Origin: Hermodice carunculata
Taxonomy: Eukaryota; Annelida; Polychaeta; Eunicida; Amphinomidae
Direction: 5' to 3'
Assembly: GCA_964020975.1 (NCBI GenBank)
Contig: OZ026630.1
Coordinates: 28,768,337-28,832,336, forward strand
Length of the DNA stretch: 64,000 nt
Shown: one piece after another, positions 39,801 through 51,800 of the stretch
Layout of the letters: every line of letters starts with the position of its first letter
How positions within the stretch are numbered: position 1 is the first letter of the stretch
The notes under the pieces: generated by a model
Databases searched by the model: none
Seen by the model: only the letters and a program-made list of their open reading frames with translations
Told to the model about the DNA's origin: nothing
Program-made: the position numbers and the translations under genes

Positions 39801-42800
39801 TGATAGGATAGCATTATGCAGCATCATCCAGCGCAGCGTGACATTGCACTCTCGCATAACATTCATCAGTTTGGGGATACTGTCCAGCACAAAGTCCTCC
39901 CGTAACACTCCTTCCTTTAGGTACTGCTGCACCGCAGAGACCAGCTTGTTCACGCGCACTGCATACCTGTTGGCCTGCAACAAGGTGGCCACACAGGATA
40001 GGTCAGAGGTCATCAAACACAAACACAATGGAAGATGGTACTGGTAGCTACAGGTGATCTTGTGTCTGGTGGTACATGTAATGATCAATGGTGTACCTCA
40101 CATAATGATCAATGATGTACCTCACATAATTATTGATCAATGGCGTACCTCACATAATGATCAATGATGTACACCACATAATGTTCAATGATGTTCCTCA
40201 CATAATTAATGATCAATGGTGTACCTCACATAATAATCAATGATGTACCTCACATAATGATCAATGGTGTACCTCACATAATGATCAATGATGTTCCTCA
40301 CATAATGATCAATGTATATCACATAATGATCAATGATGTACCTCACATAAGGCAGACGAGATTTAGCGAGAGAAGGTTGGGATTGTTGAAGCTGGTGTAA
40401 GATTAGCAGATTTTGTGTAATTTTAGACAGAGTTGGACCAAATTGGAAGGGGATTTGTTTTATGAATATATAGAGGCATCGCAGGGAAAGTTTTAGTGAT
40501 AAACTCGGGCTATTTTTAGGTATTTTGAAGTTGAAAGTTTGAGCGAGCGGAAATAGGACAGTAGCGTGGGAGCCGCCATTTTGAATTCATTAGCGAGGAG
40601 AAAAATAATAAACATACAAGGTAAAATACAGACTTAGAGTCAGCATGTCGGGTCGTGGTGTGCCACAGAGCAGGACAGGAGCAGGGCGAGGGAAGGGAAC
40701 AAGAGGGAGGTGTTCTAGAGGAGGGAAGCAGGCAGGACGGGAACGGATAGGAGGGCGGGAGGAGAGCAGAGCAGAGGAAGGGACAGGAGACGGGGGGAGA
40801 GGTACAGAGACGAGGGAGGTAGACAGAGAGTGGGAGGGATACATACAGTGCGAGGGGTGCTGTATGTGGGAGGAGTTTGGATGTACTGGGCTGGTCTGTA
40901 GCTTTGAGGAGGCAAGGGAGGAAAGTTTCAGATACAGGTGCGGGAAGTGCAGGAGGACTGAGACTTTAGAAGTCCAGTTGGCAGCCCTTACGTTAGAGCT
41001 GGAGGAGGCCAGAGATAGGAGTAGGGCTGCAGGGGAGGGGGCTAGCATGGTAGGGGGACAGGAGGGTGGTCAAGGGCAGAACAGGGAAGGGGATAGAGAG
41101 GCGATAGGACAGACAGTGCAGGAGGAGGTAGGGACCAGTGGGCAGGAGGGTGTAGGGGAGGAGGGAGAGACGGCAGGGGAGACAGTGAGGGAGGAGACGC
41201 AGGCCAGGAGGGAAGCGGGAGGAGAGAGGACTAGTGTCAGACAGGCAGTTGTGGTGGGAAGCAGTATCGTTAGGAGGATAGATGGGACCTTTTGTAGGAG
41301 GGACAGGGAGAATAGGGTGAGGGTATGTCTGCCAGGGGCAAAGATTAGAGACGTAGAGGAGCGTTTAGAGGGGCTAGTGCAGAGCAGTGGGGAGTGTCCA
41401 AAGGTCATTGTCCAGGTTGGGACTAATGACCTGTCGGACAGGGAGGAGGGGGGAATAGGAAGGGTGGGCACAGAGACAGTTTTGGGAAGGTATAGGGGAC
41501 TCTTAGACCGGATAGGGCAGTTAGATTGTGAGGCACTAGTTATGGGGATCCTACCAAGGGCGAGGATGAGTAGCTGGGAGGCTAGCAGGATATGTGGGAT
41601 AAATAGGCAGCTGGGTAGGATGTGTAGGGGGATGGGTATAGCATTCAGGGATGTATGGGAGGACTTTGTCGGCAGGAGGGAGTTGTTCGCCTGGGATGGG
41701 CTGCACCCTAGTCAGGCAGGAGGAGATAGGCTAGGGCAGGTTTATAGTGAGTGGGTGCAGCTGCAGGGAAACTAGAAATCCCGGCGTCTACCAGGCAGTC
41801 TCTAGGGAAAAATGTTGGAAGCAGGAAAAATGAAAGCATAAGGATGAGGAATAACAGCAAGGCAAAGACAGTGAAAATAGGGTATGTCAATTGCAGGGGA
41901 TATAAAAACAAAATGGCAGAGATAGGAGATGTAATAGAGAGTGAGGGAATAGATATTGTAGCCCTAGCAGAAACACATATCAGAAAGGAAGAGGTTAGCA
42001 TAGTAGCATGCCCAGCAGGGTATGAGTTGATAGGTACAGGGAGAGAAAGTGGACAAAGAAAAGGAGGAGGAGTAGGCTTTTTGATTAAGAAGGGGGTAAA
42101 GTGGCACGAGGTATGGCAAGACTCCTGGGAAGAAGACAACGAGGTGAAAAATGAGATGCAGTGGATAGGAATAGAGTCAAATGGAAATAAGGTAGCAATA
42201 GCTGTAGTGTATGTGGGTCGTGAGGGGTTACCTAATGAATGGAATGACCAGATATATGATAGGATGAGAATGATGGTTAGCGACGTTCAGCAGCAGGGCT
42301 ACCAAGTTATGATAGCTGGAGATTTTAACGGACACATAGGGAATGGAATGAGTGGAATAGAGGGAGGGGATAGCGGAATTAATAGAAATGGAACCAGGTT
42401 ACTGAATTTCACAAGGGAATTTGGTCTGAGGATAGTTAATAGGGATGTAAAATGTAAAGGAAAGTGGACATGGGCATCTGGTGAAAGGCAGACAATAATT
42501 GATTATATTTTAGTGGACAATGGAATATTTCAGATGACTCAAAACTGTGAAATAGATGATGAAGGGAGATTGGATATAGGCAGTGACCATAACTGGATGA
42601 TAGTCTCCATTAACATGAAATACCAAAGAAGAAACCGAGGGGGAACTAAATGGGTGTGGAATATTAAGGAAGAAACAGACTGGGCAGGGTATCAAGAGAG
42701 TCTCAAAGTTGAATTGCAGGAATGGAAGAATAGATTTGAAGACGAGGGAGAAGTACAGGAAATGAATGGGGACCTGACCAGAAGAATTCTTAAGGTAGCA

Positions 42801-45800
42801 CAGGAGAAGATAGGTAGAAAGAAAGTCCCAGTTGAAAATCTAGGATATAGAATAGACCCAGAACTGAAAGGAGCCATAAAAAGAAAGAGGGTTAAAAATA
42901 GAGCATGGAGATTAGCCAGGAAAAACAGGTACTCACAAGGTGATATAGAAGAAGCTAAGAGACAGTATATGGAATGTAGAAGGAATGTAGCAGAGATGAA
43001 AGCAGAGAAGAGGGCCAGTAATAATGAACAAATGACAAGGAAAATAATGGAGAATGGGGGGGAAGGGTCAGTCATCTTTTGGAAACAGGTTAATCGGCGA
43101 AAACAGAATAAAGCAGTGGAAATCATACACAGAGGGAAAAGGACTGAAAACAAGGAAGAAATACAGGAAGCCTTAAGGGAGCATTGGGAAGAAGTCAATA
43201 ACCCACAGTGGGGTCAGGGAACAGTACCAGGGTGTCAAGCAGAGTACACACAGGATCAATGGGATCCAGAGATGTGTTGTAGGATCAGAAGTATAGAAGT
43301 TAAAATAGCAGTTGAACAGATGCGGCTACGCAAAGCCCCAGGAACAGATGATATCTTGACAGAATTCATAAAGAGAGGGCCGGAAGAAATTGAAGATAGT
43401 TTACAGTTGCTTTTCAATAGGGTCATTGAGAAAAGACAAGTACCAAAGGAATGGAATAGACTAAGGATTTCATATATCCCAAAGAAGGGCCCAGGAGGTC
43501 AATTGGATCAGTGTAGGGGCATTGCGATTTCATCAAATGTGGGTAAAATTTTCAGTAGGATAATGTACCGGAGACTAAGTAGAATAGTTGAAAGGCTCGG
43601 ACTTCTGGGGGAAATTCAGAATGGTTTCAGACCAGGTAGAAGGGTAGGTGACCACATCTTCACATTGACCCAGGTTTTAGAACTGGCAAGACAGAAGCGG
43701 AAGAAAGTCTTCATGGGATTCTTAGATGTGAGGAAAGCGTATGACAGGGTATGGAGAGATGCTCTATGGGGAAAACTGAGTGGATTGGGATTTGGTGGAA
43801 ATTTTCTAGAAATTCTGAAAGCACTCTACAAAGATATAGACTGTACACTTTCAGTAGGAAAGGTAGAAGTAGAGAATGCAAGTCTGGATATAGGCCTAAA
43901 GCAGGGGTGTGTGCTGTCCCCAATTTTGTTCGCTTTGTATGTTAAGGAGTTGGGGGACAAGTTGATGGAGTGTGATAAGGGCATAAGGGTAGGTGATCTA
44001 AAAATTCCTGGTCTATTCTTTGCAGATGACATCGTACTTATGGCAGAGTCCCAGAAAGAACTGCAAGAGATGCTGAACATAGCAGGGGAATACGGGAATA
44101 AATGGAGGTTAGAATTTAGTAAGGATAAGAGTAAAGTGATGACTCTTGGGAAGAAACCAGATGGAAATAAACCAGAGCCATGCCCAGGGGGCATGAATGT
44201 CTCGCCAGCATTCAGTAGCAATGTAATTGTAAGACCAAACATTATAATGGTATTTAGTAGATGTTGAATGTATCAAGTAAATCTCAATATATTTACTCAG
44301 AATATACCACTTTTTTTTTTTTTTAAACAAAATGGCCAATAAAGTATATAACATCTTAATACAAATCAGAGCTTGACATGCCAGTTTCAAGCTTCGTAGT
44401 GATAGATGTCATGTAAAGCACTTAATACCCCTTGGCCAACATGACTTCATATGTTCAGTTACCTAAGTTTGACCTTCAAAGGACACTTCAAGATAAATTT
44501 AAGAACACCAAAAATAAAGCATAGGTACTTTGCTATTCATGTTAAATAGTAACTAGGGACCTACAATCACCTATACCCAAGACACACAAGGAAAATAAGA
44601 TTTGTCGAGTCAAAAGTAGGTCAAAGTCATCCACTTTCAAGAGATTTCTGACGTTTTGTAAGATGCAAAGCTAGTATAAATTTGGTGAACTTGGTTTGAC
44701 TCTTGGCCATGAATAGCATTGTACATTCGAGGATGCAATGCATCTGACCTCCAAAGTAGGTCAAAAATACATCAAGGCCACCCACTTTCAATAGACTTCT
44801 AAAGCTTTCCTAAGAAGCAAAGGTGGTGTAAGTTTGGTAAACTTGGCTTGAATTCGTCAAAAGTTGCAGTGGTAACGCCACGTTTTGCATTTCACCCATG
44901 AAAATACATTTAGGTCGTTGAAATCAGTTGAGGTCATCCAATTTCAACAAGCTTCTGAAGCTTCTAAGTGTGACAGTGATGACCCTCATCTCTAGGGATG
45001 ATTACAATGAATCATCCACCCAAGCATGAAAGCCTTTCCTAGTCTAGTTAGTGAAATAATGCCACTCAGAAGTTTTTCTCTAATGCTCAATCAAGCATAA
45101 AGTAATCAGTGAAGTGTGACAGTGATGACCCTCATCTCTAGGGATGATTACAATAAGTCATCCACCCAAATATGAAAGGCCTATGTAGTCTAGTTACTGA
45201 AATAATGCCACTCCGAAGTTTTTCTCCAATGCTCAATCAAGCATGAAGTAATCAATGAAGTGTGACAGTGATGACCCTCATCTCTAGGGATGATTACATT
45301 AAATCATGTACCCAAATATGAAAGGCCTATGTAGTCTACTTACTGAAATAATGCCACTCCGAAGTTTTTCTCCAATGCTCAATCATGCATGAAGTAATCA
45401 ATGAAGTGTGACAGTGATGACCCTCGTCTCTAGGGATGATTACATTAAATCATGTACCCAAATATGAAAGGCCTATGTAGTCTAGTTACTGAAATAATGC
45501 CACTCCGAAGTTTTTCTCCAATGCTCAATGAAGCAAGAAGTAATCAATGAAGTGTAACATTGATGGCCCACATCTCTAGTGATGATTACAATCAATCATC
45601 CACCCAAGTATGATAGCCCTATCTGATCTAGTTAGTGAAATAATGCCACTCCGAAGTTTTTGGTTGACGGACGGACGGACTGACGGACGGACAGACGGAC
45701 GGACGGACGGACGGACGTCCGGAAAGTGACAGCTTAGTCTCGCAAACAGCTAACGCTGGCGAGACAAAAATGGAGAATTGGGCAGTTCCAAATTCCAGAA

Positions 45801-48800
45801 GGTAGGGAACAGGTAATTGAAATTGGGGAGGTTGATGAGTATGAATACCTAGGTGTTAAGATTAAAGCAACGGGTAAAGGCATGTTCAGGTATCAGGTGG
45901 AGAAGATTAAACAGAAAGTGAATCGCACAAAAGGAATGATTAAAGCTACTGCGTTGAACAGTTTCAACAGAGCATACACAGCAAGAGTGCTATGGGATAG
46001 AGTTGCAATACCAGGAATGATATATGGCTTAGATGTGATTTCAGTAAGTGAGGGAGATATCCAGGGAATGGAGAAAGCACAGAATGAGATGGGGAAATGG
46101 ATACTAGGAGCACCACCATGTACAGCAACAGAAGCAGTCCTAGGAGAGTTAGGATGGAATAAAATCACAGATAGAATTGCCAAAGCTAAGTTAAAGTACT
46201 GGGGTTATTTACAAGGAATAAGTGAAGACAGGTGGTGCAGGAAAGTTTACAATCAGGTAGCCAAGGAAAAAACAAGATGGGTCAAAGACATAGACGGGTT
46301 AGCAGAGAAATATGAACTAAAAGGATATGATGAGGTGGATGATTGGAAAGTATATGTAGGTAAGACTGTTACAGAGGGTTGGAAAGAAGACTGGAAAAGA
46401 GGAGTCAGGGAAAAAAGTACATTGAAGGCATACAAGGTATTAGAAAAGCCACAGAAAAGTGTGTGTTGGGATGGAGGGAAGGGATCCAAACTTCTGTTTC
46501 AAAGTAGGGCAGGAGTAATCAATCTCGAAAAGAGAAGTCAAAAGTGGACAACAGGGAGTAATGGAAAGTGTAAGTCATGTAGAAAAGAGGCAGATGAGAC
46601 AGTGGACCATTGGCTGTTGTGGTGTGATGCATATAGAGAGATAAGGGAAGATTTTTTCAGAAAGTGGCACAGAGAAGATTACAATTACAAGGGTTTAGAA
46701 GAGGTTCAGGGTTTAGAGGAAGAGGAACGTATAGCATGGATTTTAGGTATGAAAGGTGGCTTTCTGGGAGGCAGGAAAGGTAATAAAAATGTACAGGACT
46801 ACCTGGTAGGATGCTGGGAGAAAAGGAATGAAATAATAGAGTTAGAAGGCAACAGGTTAAATTAGAATTCCAGAGTACAGGGAGGGGAAGGAATGGGAAT
46901 GGTGGTAGCCCTTATAAGGGCTCCCATGGGGGCTCCCATGGGAAAAGCCTGAGCCTTAGAGGCGGGGATAGGGTGTGAGAGGGATGGATTTTTTTTTTTT
47001 TTTTTTTCTAGGCCACCTGTGTCACAGAGTGACACAGGACCGCGGCAGACAAGCGGAGAGCCACCGTATTATTATTATTATAATGATCAATGAGGTACGC
47101 ACATACTCTTCTAGGGGACTCACTTCATAGAATTTACAACTGATTTGAATTTGCTCATCAGATTATTTTCATATATGAAGCTGTAGGTAATGTCATTCTC
47201 AGCAACTAAAGAACTGAGACCACAGATGATGCCAACTACATGTGCATGCAAATATCAAGATTACTTGTTCATGTGGTGGTTATGTGTCCACTGTGACATC
47301 TATACTTGTCATTTCATCAGGACTAATCACTGACCTCCTTGCCTTTACACGAGTGACACACAACACATCTCTGCTCTCATCCTATCATATAGCACTAATG
47401 TAGCAAGGATATGTAGACTACCGGTTGAAATATGTATCTGCACCTTACCATACAATTTTGTTCATTCTTGTCAGAAAGAAAAAAAACAGTGGCCATATTC
47501 ACAAAGAATTTGATCTGATCCTAACTTTAATCCCAAACTTAAAATCAATGTAGTTTGGGCCCTAAACCACTTAATCCTTGGCTCAATGGTTGATTAAAAC
47601 TTCAAGGATTAGCCAATACATTTTTTTTTTTTAATAATATATATTTTATTGGCCTTTCAATATACGATATAGATAAAATCTGAGCTACCAAATTCCATCG
47701 AGATGCAAAGACTTCTTGCTGATTCCTGTTATACATAATATGTTGTTCAGCGTTGAGTTTATTTTTTAAATACCGAAGAAAGGCTCGAAAAGAGACTCTT
47801 TCTTTTTTGCAAACACAACAGTGAATAAAGTATTTTGCTTGCAGTAAACAATTGTTCAGAGCATACCTTTTTGGCTCATTGAAAAATCCAAACATTATAT
47901 AAAATTCTGTCAAGTTTATGACATTATGATGATTACATGAATTCCACCACTGTTGAAACAGTTCCCAAAAACCTGATCACACTTACAGAATCGATGAATA
48001 ATTGTGTCTTTTTCCTCGCAAAAAATACATTGTTCCGATTCGATTAATTTATACTTGTATAATTGTGCATTATGCGTTACAAATCTATGTAAACAGGCAA
48101 ACTGAAAACTTTGTAGTCTTGTTCCAAAAGTACATCTGAAAGGTAAAATATGAATTTTCCCCCAGTTATCTTCATTTGTATTAAAATATTCCATCCAATG
48201 TTGCCAAGCTGTTGGGGTCTGCAAGTTATTAGAATATATTAATGTCCAATAAAATTCTTTACATTGGATAAAATTAATTTTTCTTTTTTTCCCTTCAATA
48301 ACTAGCACTGGCACATCTGAAATAATTTTATGGTGTTCAATCAATAGAAATTGTTTCCATTTTACTGGTATAGCAGATCGAATGGATAAATATTCTAAGA
48401 AGTTCGTCTGTAGACCATATTTTTCATGTAAGGTTTCCTGTGACAAAAAGTTACTCTCATCGTCAAGAAGATCACCAATTCGCTTAATACCTAACTGATA
48501 CCAATGTTTTAGAAAAAAGGTATTTTTCTGTATCAAAATAAAATCATTAAACCACAGAAATTCATTCCTGACGTCGTTACCATTAGTGGGCTCATAATTT
48601 ATTTTAAACTGGTTCCACAAATTTATAAGGTTCTTGTAAAAAAGGGGCAACTGCCAATTTGCGACTACATGACACCGAGACAGAAACAAGTCTTTCAGGT
48701 TAATGAATGGAATGAAAGCCTGAAAAACATGCTTCCATTTTGCATCCATATTGTTAAATAAATTTTTGACCCATTTTAAAAGCAAAGCCTTTACTTGAGA

Positions 48801-51800
48801 TTTAAAGTGTAAAATTTTGTGCCCGCCATCCTGGATTTTCTTATACATGATTAGATTTTTAACTTTAGGAATTGGTCCATTCCACAAAAATTCATTTATG
48901 CATCGCTGAACAAGATCAATATTTTTTTCTTCTATGTAAACAGAAGAAATGCAGTAGAGCAATTTTGATGCAGCTAAACCTTTCAATACTATATTTTTAC
49001 CAATTAATGACAACTGTCGAACCTTCCACACTTTTAACACATCTTTGAATGATTGCACCCTAGATGCAAAATTCAAGGAACTCATTTCAAGTTCACTATT
49101 AGTAAAAGTTATACCAAGTGTGGAGAAACTTCCTGTGCTCCATCTGACAGGCAAATGCCAATCAGGGGAATATTTTTCTCCTCCAATCAATGCGGCTACC
49201 GTTTTCTCAATATTGCATTTCAAACCAGAACATGTCTCAAAAAGTTTTAACCTTTGAAGCAAGGACTTAGCTGATGCCGCGTCAGCCAGGAAACAAGTAG
49301 TATCATCAGCTAACTGACTAATTTTCACTTCAGTATCACCAATATGAATACCATTTATGTCACTGTTTGACCTTATTAGCCAATACATGCTCTTGGCTAC
49401 AATGTGAACTTGAGGATTTACAGGTTCATTTTATCAAATCAATCTTAGTTTGATCCAGTATTTAATCTTTTTACCCAGGATTAAAATTTGAAATAAATCA
49501 AGATTGATTTAATAAAATGGAAAATTTTATTTGAAATGTTCATATTACAGTGGAGAACATAGATTAATTTATCCAGCAAGTTTAGATTCAACATTTGGCC
49601 ACTGAATCAGTAGTTGGAGGCCCAAAGGCACCTTGACTTTGATTTTAGAATTAAATTCAGGATCAGATTAAACTCTTTGTGAATAAGGCCCCTGGAGATG
49701 AACCTCCTACATCTGTACAGCAAGCTGGAAGAAATTATCAAGGTGCGTACTGACCTGTTCCTTGACATTGGCTGGATTGAGAGTGTTGTTGAGGGCGGTG
49801 ACAGCAGCCTTGTAAGGGGCCCAGGCATCCAGCAGGTTAACTGTCATACCCATGTACACACTGATCACCTAGCACATACAAAAGCAAGATTACTTCTATA
49901 TGTGTACGACTGTGACGTACACACTGTTAACCTACCCAGGTACAAGAGCAAGATCACTTGTACAGGCCTAGGACTGTGACATACACACTGATTTAAATAC
50001 TGGTCAGCATAAAGTATGCCATAACTGAAACAGAAATGTCTATACAACCAAAACATGACATACTTTAACTATCAACTTAATATTCATCTTCATCATTCCT
50101 GAACATAGAAGTATGAGTTTACAATAACAATGTCCATATTGATCATTTGTCAGCTTTGCAGTTTGCAATTACATGTACCAACAGATCACTTGCCCAGTTA
50201 TAATTAGCAGTATGAAATTACCCACATCACTTGCCAGCTTAGAACTAGCAAGTTACATACATATCCCTTTCCAGCCTTACAGCATGACATTACCAACATC
50301 TCAATGTCAACACTATTCATTTTCAATGTACATGATATACAACAAACTGCATGATCCACTTGAAGTGACAAACATCACCCATACTACAACCTCCTGCCTT
50401 AATTTCAGTGTCCTATCAGTGCAGCCAGGTCAACAGGTCTTGACCTCTAGCCTTCTGTTGTTTCTGCAATAAAGGCATGCTGGTACTTTAGTGAAAGTTC
50501 TTTTCCACAAAATTAAAATCTTGAATCACAATAAAGTATTCCAGGTGAGTGCAACTTGCATTGTTTTTGACTTTTAAGTACATGTACCTGGCTTACTTTG
50601 GACTACTTAGTACTAACCCAGTCATCTAGGAAGTGTTAGGAATATTAAATACTAACCCAGTCATCTAGGAAGTGTTCGGACTTCTATCAGTGCCAACCTA
50701 GTCATCTAGAAAGTCTTTGGACTACTGCTGACCAAGTTATCCAGGAAGTGTTTGGACTGCTAAGTACTAACCCAGTCATCTAGGAAGTGTTTGGACTCCT
50801 AAGTACTAACCCAGTCATCTAGAAAGTGTTTGGACTGCTAATTTTTAACCCAGTCATCTAGGAAGTGTTTGGACTGCTAAGTACTAACCCAGTCATCTAG
50901 GAAGTGTTTGAACTCCTACGTACTAATCCAGTAACCTAGGTAGTGTTTGGACTCCTGAGTACTAACCCAGTCATCTAGGAAGTGTTTGGACTCCTAAGTA
51001 CTGAACCAGTCATCTAGGAAGTGTTTAAACTACTAAGTTCTCACCCAGTTATCTGGGAAGTGTTTGTCGACAATCTCCCTCATTTTAGCCTGCTGGTTGT
51101 GCAAGATCTCTGGTGCAAAGTACAGGATGATGTACAGCATGCTGGCCTGGGTGGCTAGGGCTGTGCTCCTATGCTCTGGCAGAGGATACGCTGATATCTG
51201 GTTGTACAAGTCATCTGACCTTAGGCGGCCAATCACCATATTCACAAAGGTTTTGTTTATGGGAATGCGGCTGTGTAAATGAAAATGACATAATTTCATG
51301 TACAAGGCTACTATGAAAATGTAAAAAAAAAAAATATTGAAATCGTTTGATGAGGGTAAATGTTTTGTTTTTCCTCCCTAATCAACAAGATGTTCTTTAC
51401 AGGATAGGTAAGGGAAGATTTTTGTATGATTTTTCGTTGTTTAATGTATCTTCATAACTCTTCTGCATACTTGTTCAATTGGGAAACTGCTATTACTTAA
51501 TCTGTACCTATGATTGAAATACTGCTTGAGGGAACCATATTTTTTTTTCATTATGTTCTGTTCTAATGTTGTCAACAGTTTAAACACCAGCATTTTGGTA
51601 AAATCCTCTCTAAATTTAAGCTTCTGTTGTCATACACGTGCAAGTTTCTATAACAAATGGAAAATATTACTAAATTACAATTACAAAATAGACTTGTGCA
51701 TTTTTTTATAAAAGAAAAGGAAAAATTATGGGACAAAAGAGCAGACCTACATTTATAATTGGCCACACAGGTCACAACCTGTTGTTTATTGTGTGCAATA

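Larger units (their letters stand above)
40349..47082 (+). mobile_element. Full-length APE-type LINE with esterase ORF1
   Basis: 5' UTR of about 300 bp, ORF1 (40645-41775), overlapping ORF2 (41751 onward), a 3' UTR and a (TTA)n tail at 47066-47082. Without the internal insertion at 44198-45766 it is about 5.2 kb. Both ORFs are otherwise open, so it is a young copy. The 3' UTR has a T19 tract and a 10-bp hairpin CCTGTGTCAC/GTGACACAGG (47016-47038). A PHD-plus-esterase ORF1 is known in CR1 and related clades; I do not fix the clade. It sits in sense-opposite orientation in WASHC5 intron 7. Confidence 0.88.
47487..49695. mobile_element. MITE with long inverted ends, split by a LINE
   Basis: The left end CAGTGGCCATATTCACAAAG continues GAATTTGATCTGATCCTAA. 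The inverted right end reads CTTTGTGAATAAGGCCCCTGG to 49695. The similarity spans about 45 bp. Without the LINE (47622-49374) and one target copy it is about 440 bp. The same left end, CAGTGGCCATATTCATAAA, occurs at 56939, so it is a dispersed family. Confidence 0.7.

Noticed and set aside
40590-41471. Long minus-strand frames over the LINE ORF1
   Set aside because: Shadows of ORF1, caused by its purine-rich codon bias; no domain.
41708-43198. Minus-strand frames opposite LINE ORF2
   Set aside because: Same reason: shadows of the purine-rich plus-strand coding sequence.
45882-46865. Independent 327-residue gene
   Set aside because: It is the C-terminal part of the LINE ORF2, continuous in frame with the part before the inserted element.
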